DNA from: an uncultured Clostridia bacterium
Lineage (GTDB): Bacteria > Bacillota > Clostridia > Oscillospirales > Acutalibacteraceae
Direction of reading: 5' to 3'
Assembly (NCBI GenBank): GCA_944384905.1
Contig: CALWVE010000007.1
Location: 1 to 58,482, forward strand
Length of the DNA stretch: 58,482 nt
The notes under the pieces are model-generated. The model did no database searches. It saw nothing but the letters and a program-made list of their open reading frames with translations, and was not told the origin of the DNA. This document shows positions 24,764 to 33,309 of the stretch, in pieces; position 1 is the first letter of the stretch; every line of letters begins with the position of its first letter. A program made the position numbers and the translations under genes.

Positions 24764-24819
24764 CTTTGCAAAACTAGCATAGCACGCTTTGCAAAATATG
24801 TCAAGCTCACTTTGCAAAA
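24764..24819. promoter_or_regulatory. Three operator boxes spaced exactly 23 bp
   Basis: CTTTGCAAAA occurs at 24764-24773, 24787-24796 and 24810-24819. Each has a palindromic TTTGCAAA core. Relative to the minus-strand promoter one box lies downstream of the -10, one between -10 and -35, and one upstream of the -35. The arrangement predicts repression by the adjacent XRE protein. Confidence 0.75.
24776..24804 (-). promoter_or_regulatory. Sigma-A-type promoter of the XRE/membrane-protein operon
   Basis: On the minus strand, perfect TTGACA (24799-24804), a 17-bp spacer and TATGCT (24776-24781). The operator boxes flank and interrupt it. Confidence 0.75.
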
Positions 24820-24909
24820 AAAGTAAATTTGTTTTTTGGGTGGCAAAAAAAGGAGGGATGTGTTATGATGATAAAAAGATACCGGCTTGGCCGGTTGGGA
24901 GGAGAAAAA

Positions 24910-26346
24910 ATGGAACGACCGAATATAGTTTTGCTGATGGCGGATGAATTCCGCGGGGATTGCATCGGCGCTGCCGGGCATCCCGATGTAAAAACGCCTT
25001 ATCTAGATACGCTACTTTCCGGCGGCATCTATTTTAAACGCGCTTATACAAGCTGCCCGAGCTGTGTGCCGGCCCGTGCGGCCATGTTCACCGGTCTTTC
25101 TCAGGAGCATCACGGCCGTGTGGGGTACCGGGATTGCGTCCCGTGGAATTACGATTGCACGCTGGCCGGAGAACTGAGCAAATGCGGCTATTACACGCAG
25201 TGCGTGGGCAAAATGCATGTGCATCCGCTGCGCAGTTTGCAGGGCTTCCATCATGTGGAGCTGCACGACGGCTATCTGCACAACTATCGCCGCGACGAAC
25301 AGCCTTTCTACGAAAATCAATTGTTTGCAGATGATTATTTCCATTGGCTCAAGGAAGAAAAAGGAATCAGCTGCGATGTAACCGATACGGGACTTGATTG
25401 TAACTCCTGGGTAGCCCGTCCGTGGTGTTATGAAGAGAAATACCATCCCACCAACTGGGTGACGTCGCGCAGCATCGATTTCCTGCGCCGCCGCGACCGG
25501 GACAAGCCGTTCTTCCTGATGGCATCCTATGTACGTCCCCATGCGCCGTATGACGCGCCGCAGGCGTATTTCGATTTGTATAAAGACCGCGATCTCCGTC
25601 CGCCGTTTAAAGGCGATTGGGATGACGAGGAAAACCTGAAAGCCAACGGCTATACGTTTAATAGTTCTACCGGCCCGCTTGATCCGGTACAGATTCGCCG
25701 CCAGCAGGAAGGTTACTATGCCTGCATCACGCATCTGGATCATCAGATCGGCCGCCTGATGCTGAGCCTGATTGAACACGGCCTGATGGATAACACGATT
25801 ATTGCTTTCGTGGCCGATCACGGCGAACTGCTTTCCGACCACGGTCTTTGCCGCAAAAGCCGCGCCTATGAAGGCAGCATTCATATTCCGCTGATTCTGT
25901 ATGGGCCGGAACGTTTTATCGGCAAGCCGCGCGTATGCGAAGACTTGGCCGAACTGCGTGATATTCTGCCTACGCTGGTTGCTTTGGCCGGCGGCCAGGC
26001 GCCCGATTGCGTGGACGGTGTCAATTTGCTGGCCGGCGAAGCCTCCGATCGTTCGTATCTCCACGGGGAACATACGGCCGGCGCATTCTCCAATCAGTTT
26101 ATCGTAACAAAAGAGGACAAATATATCTGGTATACCCAGAGTGGGGAAGAGCGTTACTTCCGCTTGGATACAGATCCCACGGAAAGCCATAACGCGATTC
26201 ATGATGCCGAATATGCCGAGCGGATCGATGAGCTGCGCAGCTGCCTGATCCGCGAACTGGATGGACGCGAAGAGGGTTACTCCGATGGCAAGAAGCTGAT
26301 TCCCGGCCGTCCGCCGCAGGAAATTCTGCATCGGGTGTTGGGATAA
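24910..26346 (+). CDS. Cys-type sulfatase
   Basis: A 478-aa alkaline-phosphatase-superfamily hydrolase that releases sulfate from an organic ester, probably a glycan. NIVLLMADEFRGD provides the first metal ligands. The sulfatase signature is SCVPARAAMFTG with Cys52 as the residue converted to formylglycine; being Cys-type in an anaerobe, it needs a radical-SAM maturase, which is not in the window. VADHGELLSDHG carries further metal ligands. No signal peptide, so probably cytosolic. The ATG at 24910 has GGGAGGAG upstream; the 27 codons of earlier open frame lack support. Substrate unknown. Confidence 0.9.
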   Translation: MERPNIVLLMADEFRGDCIGAAGHPDVKTPYLDTLLSGGIYFKRAYTSCPSCVPARAAMFTGLSQEHHGRVGYRDCVPWNYDCTLAGELSKCGYYTQCVGKMHVHPLRSLQGFHHVELHDGYLHNYRRDEQPFYENQLFADDYFHWLKEEKGISCDVTDTGLDCNSWVARPWCYEEKYHPTNWVTSRSIDFLRRRDRDKPFFLMASYVRPHAPYDAPQAYFDLYKDRDLRPPFKGDWDDEENLKANGYTFNSSTGPLDPVQIRRQQEGYYACITHLDHQIGRLMLSLIEHGLMDNTIIAFVADHGELLSDHGLCRKSRAYEGSIHIPLILYGPERFIGKPRVCEDLAELRDILPTLVALAGGQAPDCVDGVNLLAGEASDRSYLHGEHTAGAFSNQFIVTKEDKYIWYTQSGEERYFRLDTDPTESHNAIHDAEYAERIDELRSCLIRELDGREEGYSDGKKLIPGRPPQEILHRVLG

Positions 26347-26370
26347 GTTCGGTCACTTTATAAACGATAA

Positions 26371-26405
26371 GACAGGCATCCGCCGATGGCGGGTGTCTGT
26401 TTTTT
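26371..26405 (+). terminator. Terminator after the sulfatase gene
   Basis: GACAGGCATCCGCC pairs with GGCGGGTGTCTGT over a GAT loop and is followed by TTTTTT. Confidence 0.85.
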
Positions 26406-26435
26406 GCAAGAAAACAGGATTTTTAGAAAAAAGGC

Positions 26436-26464
26436 TTGACAACTCGACCACTTTATATTACTAT
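26436..26464 (+). promoter_or_regulatory. Sigma-A-type promoter for the DUF2325 gene
   Basis: Perfect TTGACA, a 17-bp spacer and TACTAT. The first palindrome begins 8 bp after the -10, in the start-site region. Confidence 0.65.
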
Positions 26465-26471
26465 TTGAAAG

Positions 26472-26491
26472 AAGTTAGTTAAAACTAACTT
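26472..26491. promoter_or_regulatory. Palindromic operator 1
   Basis: AAGTTAGTT-AA-AACTAACTT is a perfect 9-bp inverted repeat at the predicted transcription start. It shares GTTAGTT/AACTAAC with the second palindrome. The shape resembles DtxR/MntR-type metal-regulator operators; the regulator itself is not in the window. Confidence 0.65.
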
Positions 26492-26563
26492 ACAATCGTA
26501 CACGAAACCCTCCCGGAGAGGGATGGTGAAAAAAGCTGCGCGGGCAGCAAGTAATCGGCATGG

Positions 26564-26579
26564 GTTAGTTTAAACTAAC
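26564..26579. promoter_or_regulatory. Palindromic operator 2
   Basis: GTTAGTTTAAACTAAC is a perfect 16-bp palindrome centred 90 bp after the first one and just before the ribosome site of the DUF2325 gene. The 70 bp between the two contain small CCCTC/GAGGG and GCTGC/GCAGC hairpins. Confidence 0.65.
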
Positions 26580-26602
26580 TTAGTTCAGGAAAGGTGATGA
26601 AA

Positions 26603-26890
26603 ATGAGCGTTGTTATTATCGGCGGAAACGAAAGAATGGAGCGGCAGTATTGTGATGTGTGTTCTTCTTTGGGGTGCCGCGCAAAAGTGTATACAAAGGA
26701 ATCTTCGATGAAAAAGAAGCTGGGGTCTCCCGACTTGCTGATTGTGTTCACCGGCACGGTTTCGCACAAAATGACGCTGTGCGCTACCCAGGAGGCCAAA
26801 CGCTGCGGCACGAAAATCGCTCATGTACATTCCTCCGGTGTAACAGCGCTCAGACTCGCTTTGCAGGAACAGATGGAACGGATGCAGTAA
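26603..26890 (+). CDS. DUF2325 domain protein
   Basis: A 95-aa soluble protein, all DUF2325: VVIIGGNERMERQY at the start, a Cys-containing middle (YCDVCSSLGCRAKVY), PDLLIVFTGTVSHKM and the closing KIAHVHSSGVTALRLAL. The function is not established; relatives often sit near iron-transport genes, which are absent here. I chose ATG 26603 because AGGAAAGG is 8 nt upstream; earlier in-frame GTG and ATG codons overlap or crowd that site. The paired palindromes upstream suggest metal- or redox-dependent control. Confidence 0.82.
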   Translation: MSVVIIGGNERMERQYCDVCSSLGCRAKVYTKESSMKKKLGSPDLLIVFTGTVSHKMTLCATQEAKRCGTKIAHVHSSGVTALRLALQEQMERMQ

Positions 26891-26925
26891 AGAAAACACC
26901 GGCTCGAAAGAGCCGGTGTTTTCTT
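26891..26925 (+). terminator. Terminator after the DUF2325 gene
   Basis: Perfect 15-bp stem AGAAAACACCGGCTC / GAGCCGGTGTTTTCT with a GAAA-type tetraloop, beginning right after the stop codon. Confidence 0.88.
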
Positions 26926-26974
26926 ATAGCAAAAATTATCTACAAGTGGGAAATTACGCAAATAAAAGGTTGAT

Positions 26975-27151
26975 GAGGGGAAACCCCCGACGAGGGTTTC
27001 CCCTCAAAACAGTCCACCGGACTGTTTTTTCACCCTTTCCTGCGTTTTAAGAGGCAAAAGAGTTCCGCTTTCTGCGGAAAGCGGCCAAAGGCTCTGCCTT
27101 TGGAAACCGCAAACCTTTGAAAAGGTTTGATCGAAACTTTTACGTTTGTGT
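26975..27151 (+). repeat. Dispersed hairpin element, copy B
   Basis: Second copy. Hairpins in order: AGGGGAAACCC/GGGTTTCCCCT, ACAGTCC/GGACTGT, a weak TGCG/GGCA pair, TTCCGC/GCGGAA, CCAAAGGC/GCCTTTGG, AAACCTTT/AAAGGTTT, then ATCGAAACTTTTACG. It lies downstream of the DUF2325 gene and its terminator, in the same direction, and tail to tail with the DUF4091 gene. Confidence 0.88.
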
Positions 27152-27181
27152 GATTAGTTTAGAGCCGGCGTTTCTTGCTTT

Positions 27182-28858
27182 TTATAAAGCCGCAGCGATA
27201 GCGGCATTGACTTTTTCACGCAGCGCGAGCAGCCAAGCGGCGTCGTGAGGATAGCTGGAGAACGTGAGCGGTTCTTTGCAGCCTTCTTCGATCAGATCGA
27301 GCACCTTCTGTCGGCCGCACAGCTGTTCACAAAGCTGCATGGCGCGCATGTCCTGAAGCGCATCGTCAAAGACAAGCAGGCGCAGCGTTTCCAGCGGCGT
27401 GCCGTCCTGTGCCGGATAAACCACAAACGGATCGCCGGCCGGTGCGAAATATTCGCCGGTATCGGTCAGGAACGGGTTGATCCGGTCGATGGAATACTGG
27501 CTGTAATAGAAGTTATAGCCCCAGTGCAGGAAACCTGCGATGTTGTACTTGTACATCTGCGTGCCCAGAATACGGTTGCGTGCGGAAGGCATCGCGACAA
27601 AGCGGTTGCTGACTTCCTTGTTCTGGCTGCAGCAATAATAGGTCCACAAGCCCGGGATGTTGGCCTTCAGGAACGGCTCGATGTGGTTGTTTGCCGGGAT
27701 CGGGTGTTCCACCGCGCCGGATTCATAGAAAGCGATGTTGGAAAGTGCATCCATAATCGGGAAGCCTTCCAGCAGCGGCGCCGCAATGTTGCGCGCGCTC
27801 AGATACGAATCGAGCATCTCTTTGGAAGGCTCGTCGGAAATATGGAAGATGCAGTTTTCTGCGATGCCCAGCTCTTTCAGGTGAGCCGTGAGGGCGGGGA
27901 GCATTGCTCTCAAAAATGCGGCGTAATCTTCGCCCGCTGCGTCGGTTTCCCAGCCGAATGCTTTTACAAGACGGCCGTTTTCTTCCACCATGATCTTGGG
28001 CGCGTGTTTGGCGCCCCACTGGGTGAAGAGATGCGCCATTTCGAAGTGCGTAATGCCGCAGCGATGGGCCATTTCAACCCAGCGGTCGAGTTTTTCAAAG
28101 CCGAAGCGGTATTCGCCGTTTTCACGGGTAATATCGAGCAGCTGCACGGTGGGACGTTCTCCGCCGACAACGGTATCCAGCGGCGGCGTCACGATCGGCG
28201 TGAGAAGCATGTTCATGCCGGTTTCGGCGGCTGTTTTTACAAAATTCTCGATGATTTCCCAATGCCGTTCGCTGAAAATCGGCACATTGTAATAGTCGGC
28301 CAAACAGTCTGCGTGGAACCACTGTGTGCAAAGCAGCGTCTGTTTGGGCAGGTCGGCGGCGATCACGGTCAGATTCAGCGTTTCTTCTGCCAGTACGGTG
28401 CCGGATGTTTTCTGGCGCAGCCGCAGGGTGATGGGGTATTCCCCGGCCGGCAGATCTTTTCCGGCGGTTACGTCGATCCACAGGGCGAACGTGACGTTCG
28501 GCTGCGGGCGCACCTGTCCGTTATAGCGCAGAGGCAGCAGTAAATCGGGGAAAAGTCCCGGTGTGGTGCGCAGGTAATTTTCGTCGTAGCTATGCGGATA
28601 AACCGGCATCATAACGGGGACCTGTTCCACCGAACGGATGCGGCAGCAAATCCCTTCGGGTGCATCCGCCTCCACTTCGGTGTAGTTTTCATGTGGCATG
28701 ACGCCTGTGCGTTCATCCCGGCAGACAAGCTGGAAACTGAATCGTTCGTTTCGCAGCATCGAAGCTTTGGTCATCACAGGATGAGCCTGCACCGGTTCAT
28801 CGCAGAAACATTTTTCCAGCGAGGAAACGATCCGGGCTTCAAAAATTCCTTCACTCAT
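27182..28858 (-). CDS. DUF4091 domain protein (glycoside-hydrolase-like)
   Basis: A 558-aa protein. An N-terminal beta-sandwich domain (about residues 1-165) carries AGEYPITLRLRQ. A TIM-barrel-like middle has LCTQWFHADCLADYY, NMLLTPIVTPPLD, FEMAHLFTQWGAKHAP and FHISDEPS, where Asp-Glu may be catalytic by analogy. The DUF4091 segment follows near GFLHWGYNFYYSQ (about 445-460). DUF4091 proteins are found in polysaccharide-use loci and are presumed glycosidases. There is no signal peptide. AGGAATT precedes the ATG. Monocistronic, in a different transcriptional unit from mfd. Confidence 0.83.
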   Translation of the reverse strand: MSEGIFEARIVSSLEKCFCDEPVQAHPVMTKASMLRNERFSFQLVCRDERTGVMPHENYTEVEADAPEGICCRIRSVEQVPVMMPVYPHSYDENYLRTTPGLFPDLLLPLRYNGQVRPQPNVTFALWIDVTAGKDLPAGEYPITLRLRQKTSGTVLAEETLNLTVIAADLPKQTLLCTQWFHADCLADYYNVPIFSERHWEIIENFVKTAAETGMNMLLTPIVTPPLDTVVGGERPTVQLLDITRENGEYRFGFEKLDRWVEMAHRCGITHFEMAHLFTQWGAKHAPKIMVEENGRLVKAFGWETDAAGEDYAAFLRAMLPALTAHLKELGIAENCIFHISDEPSKEMLDSYLSARNIAAPLLEGFPIMDALSNIAFYESGAVEHPIPANNHIEPFLKANIPGLWTYYCCSQNKEVSNRFVAMPSARNRILGTQMYKYNIAGFLHWGYNFYYSQYSIDRINPFLTDTGEYFAPAGDPFVVYPAQDGTPLETLRLLVFDDALQDMRAMQLCEQLCGRQKVLDLIEEGCKEPLTFSSYPHDAAWLLALREKVNAAIAAAL

Positions 28859-28942
28859 ACAAATTCCTCCGTAAAAGCCCGCGCGGCGGGCCGATTCTCT
28901 GCTTTCATCATACTCGAAAGCGCACGCTTTGGCAAGCGTTTT

Positions 28943-31900
28943 TCACCCATTTTGTCGGGCTTCGTCCATGATTTTGAGCGTGTCTTCCAAGACATCCAGC
29001 GGTTCTTTTCCCGAAAGCGCTACGCTGATATACGGCCGCGAACCAGCGCTGAGCATGACGCGTCCTTTCATGGCGGATACCAGCTTGCTGATGATCTTCA
29101 TATCCATCTGCTGCTGATACAACAGCAGTGTGTTGCCCTGCTGCTTTACTTCGTCGATGCCAAGGCTTGCCGCCAGATTGCGCATCAGCGCGATATCGAT
29201 CAAACCCTGTACGGCGGCCGGCGGTTCGCCGAAGCGGTCGATCAGTTCGTCGGTCACATCCGAAGCGTCGTCGTAGCTCTTGATCGAAGCGATCATGCGA
29301 TACACTTCCAGACGCAGTTGGGTACTATCGATATAACTTTCGGGGATGTGCGCCTGTACCTGCATATCCACGCTGCATTCCATATCCACGGGCGTGGGCT
29401 GTTCGCCTTTTTCCAGCTGAACGGCTTCGTTGAGCAGTTTCAGATACATATCGTAACCGACGACTTCCATGTGGCCGTGCTGTTCGCCGCCCAGTACATT
29501 GCCCGCGCCGCGGATTTCAAGATCGCGCATGGCAATTTTAAAACCGGAACCAAATTCCGTAAAGTCGCGGATGGCGGAAAGGCGCTTCTGCGCCACTTCG
29601 CTGAGCACCTTGCCCGGCACAAACGTAAAGTAGGCATAGGCGCGGCGGGTGCTGCGTCCCACGCGGCCGCGCAGCTGATGCAGCTGGGAAAGGCCCATGC
29701 GGTCGGCGTTATCGATAATCAACGTGTTGGCGTTGGGAACATCCACGCCCGTTTCGATGATCGTGGTGCAAACCAGAATATCGATTTCGTGCTCCAGCAG
29801 TTTGCGCCAGATATCCGAAAGCTCCTGCTCGCTCATCTTGCCGTGGCCGAAACCGACGCGCGCTTCCGGGATCTTGGCCTGGATGTGCGCGGCAACCCGT
29901 TCGATGGAAGCCACGTCGTTGTGCAGGTAATAAGCCTGCCCGCCGCGGCGCAGTTCCCGGCGAAGGGCGTCCATGATCAGCGCGTCGTCGTATTCCAGTA
30001 CATATGTCTGAACCGGACGGCGGTCGTGCGGAGCCTCTTCGATGACAGACATATCCCGGATGCCCGAGAGCGCCATGTTCAGCGTGCGGGGGATGGGGGT
30101 GGCGGAAAGCGTCAGCACGTCGACGTTCTTTTTCAGCTCTTTCAGCTTTTCTTTCTGCGCCACGCCGAAGCGCTGTTCTTCGTCGATGATCACAAGCCCC
30201 AGATCTTTAAAGCGGATGTCGTTCGACACCACGCGGTGCGTACCAACAATAATATCCACATTGCCCTGCTTGAGCTTGCGGATAATCTCTTCCTGCTGGC
30301 GCGGCGTGCGGAAGCGGGAGAGAAGTTCAATGTTGATAGGGAAGCCCTCCATGCGCCGGCAGAATGTTTGATAATGCTGCCAGGCCAGAATGGTGGTCGG
30401 CACCAAAACGGCGCACTGCTTGGAATCCATCACGCATTTAAAAGCCGCGCGCAGGGCGACTTCCGTTTTGCCGAATCCCACGTCGCCACACAGCAAACGA
30501 TCCATCGGCACCTCGCGCTCCATATCGGATTTGATTTCGCTGATGCAGCGCAGCTGGTCTTCCGTTTCGTCAAATTCAAAGCGTGCCTCAAAATCGTGCT
30601 GCCATTCGGTGTCTTCCGAGAAAGCGTAGCCCTTCTGCTGCATGCGCTGGGCATACAGGCGGATCAGCTCGCGGGCAATATCTTTTACGGCGGCACGCAC
30701 GCGGGTTTTGGCTTTTGTCCATTCCGTTCCTCCCAGACGCGTCACCTTGACGGCAGAATCTTCCTTGGGCCCGATGTATTTCGAAACCAGGTCGAGCTGC
30801 GTAACCGGCACGTACAATACGTCGTTTTTGGCGTAGCGAACCTTAATATAGTCTTTGATGATGCCCTGCATTTCGATTTTGCGGATGCCGTCGAAGATGC
30901 CGATACCATGCGTCACATGAACCACATAGTCGCCGGGCGTAAGCTCTGCCAGGCTGTAAATTTCCTGACTGTTGCGGTTGCTCTTTTTCTTTTTGCGCAG
31001 GGTTGCACCCGTAGCGGAATGCCCGTGCGAGATCAGACAGAATTTTGCGCCGGGAAGTTCCAAACCGGCCGAAAGCGTGCCGGTTGTTACGGCAACCGTG
31101 CCAAACGGAACGGTCGTTACTTTTTCCATAAAGGCGGCGGGCAGACCGGCGGCTTTCAGTTCGTCGGCTACCGTACGTGCGGCACGGTCGGCGCCTGCCA
31201 AAACCACACAGGCGTAGCGGCGTTCCAGCACGGCCTGCAGGTCTTCGGTGAGCAGCTGGGTACTGCCGCCCCAGGAAGAAAGCTGGCGCACATCCATATT
31301 AACCAGCGTTTTAATGGCGACCGGATAAGAACCGTGTACAAAGGCATCCAGAAAAACGGTTGAAAAAGCTTCCATGCGGCCTGTTACGCTGATCCAGTCT
31401 TCGCTGAATGTATCGCAGCCGCGGCAGAGAATGCCTTCTTCCAGCAGATCGCCGATGTCTTCGCCCCATTGCCAGCTCACCGAGCGGATGCGCTCCTGGG
31501 CTTTAGCCGGTTCCGAAACAAACAGCAGGGTTTCAGCCGGATCGAAATAATCAAACAGCGTGGCCAGTTCGTCGTAGATAAAGCCGATATATTTATCGAA
31601 AGAACCGATGTGCAGACCGTTTTGCAGCTTTTCGGCTTCGGCTTCCATCACAGCCCGGGCCTTGGCGGCGTTTTTGCCGCGCAAAGTGGCGGCGTGTGCC
31701 AAGAGCTGTTTGGCCAGCTTGGGCTTGTTTTCCGCAAAAACTTCCACCGAAGGCGTAATCGTTACGCTTTCGGCTGGATCGGTTCGGCGCTGCGTTTCAA
31801 TATCATAATAGGAAATGGTATCGATTTCGTCTCCCCAGAATTCAATACGCACCGGTGCGGGCGCGCTGGGGCTGTAAAAATCGATAATGCCGCCGCGCAG

Positions 31901-32419
31901 GCTGAATTGACCGGTGCCTTCGGTTTGTTCGGCGCGTTCATAGCCGCAGGCGGAAAGCGTGCGGGCAATTTCTTCCAGCTCAATCACCTGTCCCTGGCGC
32001 AGGGTCAGCGTGCGTTCGCGCAGGGATTGGGGCGGCAGGGTGAACTGAACCGCCGCGTCGGCGCAGGCGATCACGCAGTCGATTTGCTTTTCCATCGCAA
32101 GCGAAAGCACCTGAAGCCGTTCCCGCTCATATTCGTGGCTGGCGCCGGCTGTATCGCGAAAATTGAAATCGCGCGCCGGATAAACCAGCGAAGAAAGCCC
32201 CATTGCCGCTAGGTCATCTTTCAGACGCTGAGCTTCCGGTTCGTCGGCCGCAAGGATCAGCGCGGTTTTCTTCTGCTGTTCACACAAAGCCGAAATAACG
32301 CCGGCTTTGTGGATGGCGGCGGTACCGGTTACAGCGGCGGGAAGGGCGCGATCGGCGACGGCTTTTTCCAGCTGCCGAAATTCACCGGTGCGTTCCAGAG
32401 CTTCTGTGAGGAATTTCAT
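28943..32419 (-). CDS. mfd: Transcription-repair coupling factor Mfd
   Basis: An 1158-aa ATP-dependent translocase that removes stalled RNA polymerase and recruits UvrA. The order is a UvrB-like N-terminal region (about 1-350), the RNA-polymerase-interaction CarD-like domain (about 490-560, LTPGDYVVHVTHGIG, DVLYVPVTQLDLV), then superfamily 2 helicase motifs. These are Walker A GDVGFGKTEVALRA (about 635), DEEQRFGV and SATPIPRTL. The TRG motif and the C-terminal UvrA-binding regulatory domain end the protein. It overlaps pth by 4 nt (ATGA) and follows it in an operon, a common Firmicute arrangement. Confidence 0.96.
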   Translation of the reverse strand: MKFLTEALERTGEFRQLEKAVADRALPAAVTGTAAIHKAGVISALCEQQKKTALILAADEPEAQRLKDDLAAMGLSSLVYPARDFNFRDTAGASHEYERERLQVLSLAMEKQIDCVIACADAAVQFTLPPQSLRERTLTLRQGQVIELEEIARTLSACGYERAEQTEGTGQFSLRGGIIDFYSPSAPAPVRIEFWGDEIDTISYYDIETQRRTDPAESVTITPSVEVFAENKPKLAKQLLAHAATLRGKNAAKARAVMEAEAEKLQNGLHIGSFDKYIGFIYDELATLFDYFDPAETLLFVSEPAKAQERIRSVSWQWGEDIGDLLEEGILCRGCDTFSEDWISVTGRMEAFSTVFLDAFVHGSYPVAIKTLVNMDVRQLSSWGGSTQLLTEDLQAVLERRYACVVLAGADRAARTVADELKAAGLPAAFMEKVTTVPFGTVAVTTGTLSAGLELPGAKFCLISHGHSATGATLRKKKKSNRNSQEIYSLAELTPGDYVVHVTHGIGIFDGIRKIEMQGIIKDYIKVRYAKNDVLYVPVTQLDLVSKYIGPKEDSAVKVTRLGGTEWTKAKTRVRAAVKDIARELIRLYAQRMQQKGYAFSEDTEWQHDFEARFEFDETEDQLRCISEIKSDMEREVPMDRLLCGDVGFGKTEVALRAAFKCVMDSKQCAVLVPTTILAWQHYQTFCRRMEGFPINIELLSRFRTPRQQEEIIRKLKQGNVDIIVGTHRVVSNDIRFKDLGLVIIDEEQRFGVAQKEKLKELKKNVDVLTLSATPIPRTLNMALSGIRDMSVIEEAPHDRRPVQTYVLEYDDALIMDALRRELRRGGQAYYLHNDVASIERVAAHIQAKIPEARVGFGHGKMSEQELSDIWRKLLEHEIDILVCTTIIETGVDVPNANTLIIDNADRMGLSQLHQLRGRVGRSTRRAYAYFTFVPGKVLSEVAQKRLSAIRDFTEFGSGFKIAMRDLEIRGAGNVLGGEQHGHMEVVGYDMYLKLLNEAVQLEKGEQPTPVDMECSVDMQVQAHIPESYIDSTQLRLEVYRMIASIKSYDDASDVTDELIDRFGEPPAAVQGLIDIALMRNLAASLGIDEVKQQGNTLLLYQQQMDMKIISKLVSAMKGRVMLSAGSRPYISVALSGKEPLDVLEDTLKIMDEARQNG

Positions 32420-33048
32420 TGTGTCATCACCTTGTTGAATCGATTCATCGCTTCGTCTATCTGGTCGTTTACGATCAATTCCACAGCTTCGGCGGCATGT
32501 TCCGCAGCTTTTTGCAGCTGTTCATTTTCCTGCTGTGTAAAGCGCGAAAGCACCCAGTCGGCCAGATCCCAGGCTTCAGGCTTGGCGCCCACGCCCAGAC
32601 GAACCCGGGGGAAGAGCTGGGAGTTGGAAAGGGCAATAATATTGCGCATTCCGTTGTGTGTACCGGCACTCCCTTTCCGGCGAATGCGCAGCTGGCCGGG
32701 TTCCAGGGAGATGTCGTCAAAAAGAATGATGGTGTGTTCGGGCGGAATTTTATAAAAACGCATCGCCTGTGTAACGGCTTCTCCGCTCAGATTCATAAAG
32801 GTTTCGGGCTTCATCAGCAGTACGCGATGACCCTGAATCATGGTTTCAGCCGTGAGCGCTTTGAATTGAAGGCGGTCGATCCGCACATTGCAGCGCTTGG
32901 CCAGCACATCCATTGCGATAAAACCGGCGTTATGCCGGGTATTTTCATATTTGGTTCCGGGATTTCCCAAACCGGCAACGATATATTCCACCGGCCCCCG
33001 GGGCGCGGGACGATTGTAGGGGAGAGAGGCGAATATGTCTTTAAGCAT
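32416..33048 (-). CDS. pth: Peptidyl-tRNA hydrolase
   Basis: Recycles peptidyl-tRNA by cleaving the ester between peptide and tRNA. Landmarks are IVAGLGNPGTKYENTRHNAGF with the catalytic His in RHNAGF, LMKPETFMNLSG, FDDISLEPGQLRIRRKGSAGTHNGMRNI, of which GSAGTHNGM is the core, and RVRLGVG. At 210 aa it has a slightly long N-terminus (LKDIFASLPYNRPAPRGP). The start at 33048 has AAAGG 9 nt upstream; the ATG at 33057 directly abuts that site. First gene of the pth-mfd operon. Confidence 0.93.
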   Translation of the reverse strand: MLKDIFASLPYNRPAPRGPVEYIVAGLGNPGTKYENTRHNAGFIAMDVLAKRCNVRIDRLQFKALTAETMIQGHRVLLMKPETFMNLSGEAVTQAMRFYKIPPEHTIILFDDISLEPGQLRIRRKGSAGTHNGMRNIIALSNSQLFPRVRLGVGAKPEAWDLADWVLSRFTQQENEQLQKAAEHAAEAVELIVNDQIDEAMNRFNKVMTQ

Positions 33049-33101
33049 AAGAAACATCCTTTAAAGTATTTTGGCGGCTGCCGGGCAGACCACAATTTAT
33101 T

Positions 33102-33130
33102 ATTATGACAGGTCTTTGAGCTCTTTGCAA
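33102..33130 (-). promoter_or_regulatory. Sigma-A-type promoter for pth-mfd
   Basis: On the minus strand, TTGCAA, a 17-bp spacer and CATAAT, about 55 bp upstream of pth. Confidence 0.5.
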
Positions 33131-33281
33131 TAGTACGGCGGCTAAATTGTGTTTTTTAAAGGAAAAGCCGAAAAATTATCCGGAGCAGAATAAATCTAGA
33201 AGAAATCTGGTTTATAAAAATGATTCTAAATAAATTTACAAATTTTGGTTATAATATTTGAAATAAAAAAACTTGGAATTG
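33131..33281. other. AT-rich spacer between divergent units
   Basis: This is part of a 343-bp gene-free stretch between pth and the TasA-like operon. Apart from the promoters and operator listed separately I see only AT-rich DNA with A-tracts; no RNA gene or ORF is supported. Confidence 0.5.
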
Positions 33282-33309
33282 ACATTTTAGACTTGAATGT
33301 CCAAAATGT
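33282..33309. promoter_or_regulatory. Inverted repeat centred on the -35 box of the TasA-like operon
   Basis: ACATTTTAGAC and GTCCAAAATGT form an 11-bp inverted repeat with one mismatch. The 6-bp spacer TTGAAT is exactly the -35 hexamer. A bound dimer would block RNA polymerase, so a repressor operator is likely. Confidence 0.65.

Noticed and set aside
26491..26565. Riboswitch in the DUF2325 leader
   Set aside because: Two small hairpins are present, but I could not match the fluoride, manganese, NiCo, molybdenum-cofactor or guanidine consensus cores. The palindromes explain the region better as protein sites.
28592..31363. 923-aa ORF opposite DUF4091 and mfd
   Set aside because: It spans two unrelated genes on the other strand and has no family features. 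It is a coding shadow of mfd.
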